64,000 nt of DNA, taken from Astropecten irregularis. Taxonomy: Eukaryota > Echinodermata > Asteroidea > Paxillosida > Astropectinidae. The position numbers and the translations under genes were made by a program. Numbering within the stretch: position 1 is the stretch's first letter; each line of letters starts with the position of its first letter. Where the stretch lies: assembly GCA_963971285.1 (NCBI GenBank), contig OZ020258.1, forward strand, positions 2,232,001 through 2,296,000, given 5' to 3'. The notes beneath the pieces were generated by a model. The model was given only the letters and a program-made list of their open reading frames with translations, was not told where the DNA came from and searched no databases. Positions 57,991 through 64,000 of this stretch are shown here, in pieces.

Positions 57991-58910
57991 TCAATATGAA
58001 CATATGTCAATTTCAAGTTCATTGGTTTAGAGGATGTTTAGAAATAGGTAAGTAAAGTTTGTGCACGACCCTATGGGAAAGTCTCCCTAAGGTCCCATTC
58101 TCGGTTATGATTATTTATATTAGATTTATTATGTATTGCATACATATTATAGATTTATATATATATTAATTTATTGAAATGTTGTTAAACTGTAACGCTA
58201 TTGGTTATATAAATTAGATTTAATATATGTATGACAAAGTACAAAAGGTGAATTGTTGCGCGGTAACACCATGAGCTGAGACATAAATTGTACTATTTTA
58301 TGAGTAAAATTGGCTCTAAAAAGAGCCAGATAACTGGACTTTCCAGCCAGTATGATCTGGCCCGTCTTCAAAGCCACCCAAACCCTTACAAGATTATCAT
58401 ATAAATCATATGTCTCACGGAGTTACCACAAAGCAAATTACTATTGGCCTTTGGTTGAATATTTATAATAAAAAAAAAATATAATGATACCCGAATCAAA
58501 CTCATAATTTTATTATACATGGATTGAATTTAAACTTGTACAAATAATACCTCTTCATTAAATATTCCGGACTCTGCTGTCATTTTGTAAATACAATGTA
58601 CATAATAAGCAATTTATGTTCAATTATAATGGTGGCAAATGAGTCAGTACCGTTATATACGTGGATATTGCACTGTAACATACTTGCCAATATTCTTCAA
58701 GCGCAGTCCTGGTGAAAGCTTTCTTACAGCAATGGCGGCCAATCAAATAGCAACATGGCGGTTAATACGTGGTACTTGACTTCATAATTTTGATGGTGTA
58801 AGCTTTTGTCATAAGCCTAAATTGATTACCCCGAGTATAATAATGTCATCCATTGTCCCTTTTTCAAAATCTTATATTTCTCCTCGAACAATTTTATCGT
58901 CTGCGAACTC

Positions 58911-59104
58911 TCAAACTTTGACGGCTCGCCAGTCCATGGGCTCCAGTGGAATGCACTGATATCTTTCTTTGTCTAAACGTGCCTTTCTCGACTGGATTCG
59001 TCTCTTCAAAGGTATGATCAGAACGCACAGAGCGGAGAGGACAAACGCTGCAACCAAGACTAGCAGACTGAGTGTGTAGTCTCCAGTCAAGTCGAAAAGG
59101 GCAC
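58911..59104 (-). CDS. SLC16/MCT-like transporter (minus-strand copy), last exon
   Basis: Reads right to left. The acceptor is TTTTGCAG, phase 1. It encodes GALFDLTGDYTLSLLVLVAA (TM12), LCVLIIPLKRR, and a short cytosolic tail ending in DWRAVKV at TGA (58911-58913). It shares the GDYTLSL block with the plus-strand copy; the tail is about 20 residues shorter. The two genes end about 3.8 kb apart, tail to tail. Confidence 0.88.
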
Positions 59105-59806
59105 CTGCAAAATATTGAGTATTGGGACATCGGTTAAGTCAATATCATCGGCCTCATTCACAGTGCATCCATCCTGCATTCAAAGCAGTGCAATCAAACC
59201 GAGGCTTGGATTCAAAATAGTCTGGTACCCATTTTCTTTTAAGAATTTGTGTGGCTTTTTCCAAGGCCTATACAAGGAAGGTGACAAAGTGGATGCGCTG
59301 TGAATAAGGCATATTGATCAAAATCGAATGTAGGCCTACTATAATTTGAAAATGCACATCTTTGCAGAATTTGAGTGACCATGAAGCGTACGAAGTCCAG
59401 CTTCGAGCGAAGGGTGCACCCCAGTAAATAGGTCCAAATCATTCCGCGGAGCTCGTTAGTTTTTTGTATACCCTCAAAATCTTTTTTTGTATAAAATCAT
59501 TTGCTGGGCCCTACATGGGAAGTCTTGTATAGAGAAAATGGATGAAACTCGGTCACCAGAGTTTGTACTTTCAACCAGATGTTTGGATGAAATCAGGCCC
59601 TCAAGTATACTTCTTTTTAGTCTGGCACCAGTCAACATGGCCGTTGAAGTTTTCAGCTTCATTATGGTGTGTAGCTTGATTGCCTGAGAAACTTCTGAGT
59701 ATTTTTGAATAATTTAGCATGGGAGTCTATGGGAAATTATTTACTGGGGTGCGCCCCGAACAAGCAAAGAGTGGGTCATTGACCTTTATGTGTATAGCGC
59801 CCTCAC

Positions 59807-59950
59807 CTGTTATTGGTGCTCCAATGAGAACTCCTAAGCCGTATCCGATAATACTGATCGCTGCGACGACATGTGGCCCGTAGATACTGAACAGTTCATC
59901 TCCAGCAGCAAAACAAGCTCCGTATAGTATTCCACGCGCAATACCCCACG
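59807..59950 (-). CDS. SLC16/MCT-like transporter (minus-strand copy), penultimate exon
   Basis: The acceptor is ATTACCAG and the donor ACAG|GTGAGG, phase 1 both sides, 144 nt. It encodes AWGIARGILYGACFAAGDEL, then ISIIGYGLGVLIGAPITG. The GACFAAGDELF block is identical to the plus-strand copy. Confidence 0.88.
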
Positions 59951-60189
59951 CTGGTAATCAAACGATTAAACAATGCGTTATATTCAAGAATGGGAACCAG
60001 CGAACTAAACCCGTTTGCTGTTGGAATCCGCCTTGTAATTCAAAACTTATCTGACAGATTTGGAGAGAAATCGGCTGACAATAATTATTTTAGTCAGCAA
60101 AATCTGAGAAATAATGTCCCACTGATAACAATGATAACATCATGACATTAGTTAAGCACGGCGCCGTTTTCTAATGGTTTTGATGAAGC

Positions 60190-60490
60190 CGCTCTAGAAA
60201 TGTGAAAAGTGTGAAAAGCCGTATCCTCTTTGAGTGATCCACCATGTTCTGTTTCTGAGATTGCAGCATTGCTGCGTGTATCTTAAATGATACTTGGGAT
60301 AAAGCGGTATGTGCGTGGTTTCATGGCTTCTGGCTATTGGGGACACCACCAACGTAGGGCTATAGATAGCTCAGTTGGTAAAGCGCCTGATGCATGTACG
60401 GTATTCAGGAGGCTGCTGGTTTGAATCCCGCTCCAGTCAATTTCCTTTGTTCACCTTTCAATGACTTACAAAACTCAGTCAGTTTCCCCT
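60190..60490 (+). mobile_element. tRNA-derived SINE family 2, longer copy
   Basis: GCCGTATCCTCTTTGAGTGA, GCAGCATTGCTGCGTGTATC, GGGGACACCACCAACGTAGG, then the head GATAGCTCAGTTGGTAAAGC and GGTTTGAATCCCGCTCCAG. It ends in TCAGTTTCCCCTGTGGATAT. Lies just downstream of the donor of a minus-strand SLC16 exon. Confidence 0.75.
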
Positions 60491-60543
60491 GTGGATATTT
60501 GATAATTAAATTTGATGATTAAAGATGAAAAATGAGAACTTAC

Positions 60544-60769
60544 CCGTTGACATGATGACCATGTGTTGGGAATTTTTGGAAAGCGTCAAGAATCCAGCGA
60601 TTATGGCTCCGACCACAGACGTTCCAGCCGTCAGATACAGCCTGAGAAATGGTAGGTGATCACCCAAGACCGCGAAGAGGATTTTCCCGCCAACCTCTGC
60701 CCCGCCGAAGACTATGAGGGCCAAGGATACCTCATCGGTACTGAGCCCAAGTTCATCCATCAAACTACT
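60544..60769 (-). CDS. SLC16/MCT-like transporter (minus-strand copy), exon for TM8-10
   Basis: The acceptor is TCCACAG (phase 0) and the donor ACGG|GTAAGT (phase 1), 226 nt. It encodes SSLMDELGLSTDEVSLALIV, GGAEVGGKILFAVLGDHLP and GAIIAGFLTLSKNSQHMVIM. Same length, phases and motifs as exon 52904-53129. Confidence 0.9.
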
Positions 60770-60847
60770 CTGTGGATTATAACAAACACGAACGACAGGC
60801 TTTTAAAGCGTTTTAACATACAGTGGCACCATAAGAATCAACTCCCA

Positions 60848-60965
60848 CATCCTCCTGATGATGACCAGAGGAGTCTAGTCGAAACGTTGAGACCTTAATA
60901 CGAGAAGTGCGAAAGTACCAACGATTCTTATCTTGTGTTTCAACAAACCGATCCAAATCCAACAT
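60848..60965 (+). mobile_element. Penelope-like fragment with hammerhead-ribozyme-like core (in SLC16 intron)
   Basis: CTGATGA at 60855-60861, stem GACCAG/CTAGTC with one mismatch, GAAAC at 60881-60885, then GTTGAGACC and GAGAAGTGCGAAAGTACCAA. Second copy of the element at 26985. Confidence 0.5.
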
Positions 60966-60994
60966 CCTTCTTAAGAATCTTCTATGGAGAACCA

Positions 60995-61135
60995 GGGGTC
61001 GATTTCACCAAACTCATCGTAAATTACTTTCAATCGCAGGACATAATGATGCATTGCAACCCTACGCAAGATACGATGGGTTGGCCCTTGTAGCTCCAGT
61101 GACGATCGATCGTAGGGTTTCGTGAAATCGACCCC
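60995..61135. mobile_element. Palindromic MITE family A
   Basis: GGGGTCGATTTCACCAAACT at the left, GGGTTTCGTGAAATCGACCC at the right. Confidence 0.85.
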
Positions 61136-61489
61136 AGAATATGTTAAATCAACGTAGTTGCGGTCTGTAAGCTCTGGATTTCTTCAGGTCAAGAAATTCA
61201 ACGTTTAAAAAAGCTTTTTAGTATTAAGATGGCGACACTCCAACCATTTGTTCGTCCTGAAGGCAAATCGCCAGATTCTATTTATGACTTTATATTCAAT
61301 AACACTCCAAAGATCATCGATCAGGACTCAATTTGTTGTATCAGCCAACATTGAGTTATGTCCCATCAATCACGAAATGTGCATAATTATTCCAATATCC
61401 TGGGCCCAATCTCAGAGACAGGAAAGTGTGCTGAGCAGATTGGTATGTCAAACATGAATTGGGTTTGGCATTTTCGTAATCCGCGTTTG

Positions 61490-61800
61490 ACAAGTAAACG
61501 TAACCCGAGTTTGATAACCTTTGGTCGGTTACCTGGGTTTGGTATCAGTTGATTGGTATTAACCCTTGTTTAGTATCAACCCTTATTTGGTATTAAACCA
61601 TGGTTTAATAATCACTCCTAGATTTAAACCCGGGTTTGGTAGCCCCTATTTTGGTACCTTGTTTGGTACCTACCTCGGTAACCCCTGTTTGGCAACCCTT
61701 CTTTGGTAACACTTCTTTGGTAAGCAGAGTTTGGTATAAACCCTAGTTTGGTAACCCGGGCTTGATATAAACATTGCTCGGTAAACTGTCTGGTAACTTG
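61490..61800. repeat. Degenerate TTTGGTAACCC-type repeat
   Basis: More than 15 irregular repeats of TTTGGTAACC or TTTGGTATxAACCC with variable spacing, in an intron of the minus-strand SLC16-like gene. A similar AACC/GGTT-rich stretch lies at 560-985. Confidence 0.7.
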
Positions 61801-61876
61801 GTAACTTGTCTGTAGTTCACGCGTTTGTCTAAAACTTGCCCCTGGTGTTCTACGGGTATTAAAGATGATTGCTTAC

Positions 61877-62274
61877 ATAGTTCACAATGACAAATGACCA
61901 GCCGAGTTGAGCTAACGTTGCTGACGCCACCCACAGCCACACCTCGACATTGGCCAGCACTGTCGTTATCACGTGGTCACCGTCAACTGTCTCATCACCG
62001 GGCATTTTGTCCCGGGCATTAAGCATCTCCTTCTCAGGGCCCCTATCTGATCCCTCCTTTGCAGTAGCTCTGTCGGCCTCGGTGGAGGACGACCCGGCGG
62101 TGTTCTCTTGGTCCTCCAGGGCGACGCTGAAGCTGAGGCTCCCCGGGGTCTTCAGAAACGGCAAGGAAGCTGCCATGCCTAGGAGCAACACGGTGCCACT
62201 GAGGATCCTAAAGCACGTTCTCCACCCATAGGCAGCATTCATGATATTCAGCAAGGGCCCAAATACCATCACAC
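61877..62274 (-). CDS. SLC16/MCT-like transporter (minus-strand copy), exon for TM5-7 and central loop
   Basis: The acceptor is TTTCAAG (phase 1) and the donor TAT|GTAAGC (phase 0), 398 nt. It begins GVMVFGPLLNIMNAAYGWRT and FRILSGTVLLLGMAASLPF, then an acidic/polar loop with SSSTEADRATAKEGSDRG, and TM7 VWLWVASATLAQLGWSFVI. Length and phases equal the plus-strand exon 52142-52539. Confidence 0.9.
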
Positions 62275-62362
62275 CTTGAAATTAAAACATGAATGAACCA
62301 AAAGACATCATTGATTTTAGTAAAGCTTATCTAAATGGTGAACACAATGGCTGATGTAAGTG

Positions 62363-62735
62363 AGAGAGGTTTCGCAAACGAACGGATACGGTAAGCGCGC
62401 CGGATACAGTCACCAGTAGTACGGATATCTTGCTCGATACGCGTAAGCGTTAATCGAGTAGCGAATATCAGTATATTCGTAATTCTGTGTTCATTTTTTG
62501 TCATGTGCATGATTAGATTGAAAAGAAAGGATTTGGTGAACATGAATAGGGCCATTTCTATGTATTTCAAAACTTAAGAATAAGACCAAATTAGCCTCAA
62601 AATCAGGGAGAAACGTGGTTCTCTGTTGTAGGATATAGACTTCACTATTGCAAAACATCGGATCGGCTATTGACGTTTACGGTTAGCTAAACGTACGCAT
62701 AATTATGCGTAACCGTTCGCATGCGAAACCTCTCT
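62363..62735. mobile_element. MITE with AGAGAGGTTTCGCA termini
   Basis: AGAGAGGTTTCGCAAACGAA at the left; CGTTCGCATGCGAAACCTCT at the right; subterminal GATACGCGTAAGCG and CGTACGCATAATTATGCGTA. 373 bases in an intron of the minus-strand SLC16-like gene. Confidence 0.75.
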
Positions 62736-63080
62736 TTAATAAGAAATTACGAGAACACTACAATGTCTACTTTTTCTACAAGTCTGATATGTTTCCATGT
62801 CTGTTTACACGTCGCCATGACATTGTGAGAAGAGGTCAAATATATAGATTATCTTTGTAACAACAAAGATCAAAGTCAACTCTGATTCGGTTTATCGCTA
62901 TTACACTTTGCACTTCCATCTGATGCAAGTAGTTGTTGCTACGAAAGCTCATGCACATTTTTAACTCTATAGTTAGTCAATAAAGTGCTACTTGTGTTTC
63001 TTTATTTTATATTGTCATCTGACTGATACTGCTACCCGCCATTATACTTTGTACTAGGCACAAACAAACATTTGACGTAC

Positions 63081-63380
63081 CCACGGAGGCGCCGATCATT
63101 GCAGTCCCTGTCGCACGGCAGTTGCTCTTTTTACCAGAGAACCAGTCCAAAATCACACTGCCTGACGCACAGAAAGCAAAGCCGGTACCCAGACCCGCCA
63201 TGGTGCCAAACGTCAGGAAACCATACCCCAGGGAAGGGATGAAGGACGTAGTAAGGTAGCCGGCGGCGCCTAGAACTGTTCCCAGGACAACGGTGTAGAA
63301 ATTGCCGATCCTCGACGCAACAACTGCGGCGAGTGGTGCCGATACGCAGAAAATGGCTGAACCCATAGATCCAAGCCATC
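63081..63380 (-). CDS. SLC16/MCT-like transporter (minus-strand copy), exon for TM2-5 (5'-partial gene)
   Basis: The acceptor is TTGTATAG and the donor GTGG|GTACGT, phase 1 both sides, 300 nt. It encodes GWLGSMGSAIFCVSAPLAAV, GAAGYLTTSFIPSLGYGFLT, and the signature LDWFSGKKSNCRATGTAMIG. The exon with the start codon and TM1 is not found between 63381 and 64000, so the gene runs past the window edge. Visible exons total 1262 nt. With a first exon like the paralogue's, the protein would be about 467 residues. Confidence 0.9.
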
Positions 63381-63487
63381 CTATACAAGTGGACAAACGT
63401 CATCATTATAAAAAAAAAACCAAATACAAGCATAATCATGAAAAATCACACATGGTGTATAATGCTATGGAAACGATCTATTGAATG

Positions 63488-63673
63488 CAGTGGCGTCACC
63501 AGACTTTTGAGTCTGGGGGGCACAGGGAGGGCACTAGCAATTGTTGGGGGGCACTACAATATATATTGTATTTTTTTCACCAACCCAAATCTCAAATGGC
63601 GGGGGTGCACGCGATGGGGGGGGGGGGGGGGGCGCACGAGGTTTTCCAGGGGGGCACGTGCCCCCTGGCCCCC
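63488..63673. mobile_element. hAT-like MITE
   Basis: Begins CAGTGGCGTCACCAG and ends CACGTGCCCCCTGGCCCCC. TTGAATG flanks both sides (63481-63487, 63674-63680). It contains a run of about 18 G. The CAGTGGCG start and 7-8 base duplication fit hAT-type elements. Confidence 0.65.
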
Positions 63674-63744
63674 TTGAATGATTGAATGTGGTCACTTTTG
63701 ATAAGATCTTAAGATTTATAAATTGAAATGCTTTAAGGAGGGGA

Positions 63745-63840
63745 CATTATTGGCGTAGTGGTTCCTTCCTTGCCTTCCACCTATGTCGTCCCCGGTTCAA
63801 ATCCTACCGACGGCTTTTTCTGGATTGGGCATAAAGCCAC
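63745..63840 (+). mobile_element. tRNA-like SINE fragment
   Basis: TTGGCGTAGTGGTTCCTTCC (A box) and CCCCGGTTCAAATCCTACCG (B box), then TCTGGATTGGGC. No clean cloverleaf, so not called a tRNA gene. Confidence 0.5.
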
Positions 63841-64000
63841 TCTTGTCATGTGATGAAATTAATTACTTGTGTATAATAGGTTCAATTTTCCCAGCTCATT
63901 TTACATTTTCCTCGACCAAACTTCGGTAAAACGGAATTCGATTTCATGTAGTGGCCAACAACAGGTTAAATGTGATATTTCTTTTGGCTATTTTAAAAAT

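Larger units (their letters stand above)
55109..58910. other. Region between the convergent SLC16-like genes
   Basis: Should hold both 3' UTRs. On the minus strand an AATAAA lies at 58509-58514, 400 bases after the stop. A SINE-like piece, family A MITE, a Tc1/mariner-type MITE, a Penelope-like fragment and a TA-flanked palindromic MITE fill most of it. The frame at 55387-55581 is unsupported. Confidence 0.6.

Overview
The window looks like genomic DNA of a marine invertebrate deuterostome. Genes are split by GT-AG introns (one GC-AG), introns are long, non-coding DNA is A+T-rich, and short DNA transposons and tRNA-derived SINEs are very dense. Vertebrate-type genes (R-spondin, a vesicular GABA/glycine transporter, SLC16-like transporters) alongside these repeats suggest an echinoderm, perhaps a sea star. 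That placement is inference; a hemichordate or other marine deuterostome is not excluded.

Layout, left to right. (1) 373-8694 (+): the last four coding exons of an R-spondin gene, with one protein domain per exon (furin-like 1, furin-like 2, thrombospondin type 1, basic tail). The signal-peptide exon lies before the window. (2) 8695-18340: intergenic DNA filled with repeats. (3) 18341-38659 (+): a complete two-exon vesicular inhibitory amino acid transporter gene (SLC32A1/VIAAT) with an 18.8 kb intron. (4) 42284-43135 (-): an intronless secreted PI-PLC X-domain gene whose reading frame changes twice. (5) 43690-44635: a 27-bp minisatellite. (6) 49642-55108 (+) and 58911-63380 (-): two convergent SLC16/MCT-like paralogues. 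Three matching exons have identical lengths (300, 398, 226 nt) and all splice phases match. The minus-strand copy lacks its first exon, which must lie beyond the right edge.

The genes are not one pathway. R-spondin is a secreted Wnt-pathway enhancer, VIAAT loads GABA or glycine into synaptic vesicles, the PI-PLC-like protein is probably secreted, and the SLC16 pair are plasma-membrane solute carriers. The only clear functional and evolutionary unit is the convergent SLC16 pair.

The rest is repeat landscape: a TTAA-flanked MITE superfamily with at least ten copies, several near-perfect palindromic MITE families (four of which share a terminal motif close to GATTTCAC), two tRNA-headed SINE families, Penelope-like fragments with hammerhead-ribozyme-like cores, and nested insertions with readable target-site duplications. 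I found no CRISPR array and no clearly novel coding system. The most interesting signals are the hammerhead-like cores, the shared-terminus palindromic MITEs, the altered receptor-contact residues in R-spondin, the two cancelling frame changes in the PI-PLC gene, and the SLC16 inverted duplication.
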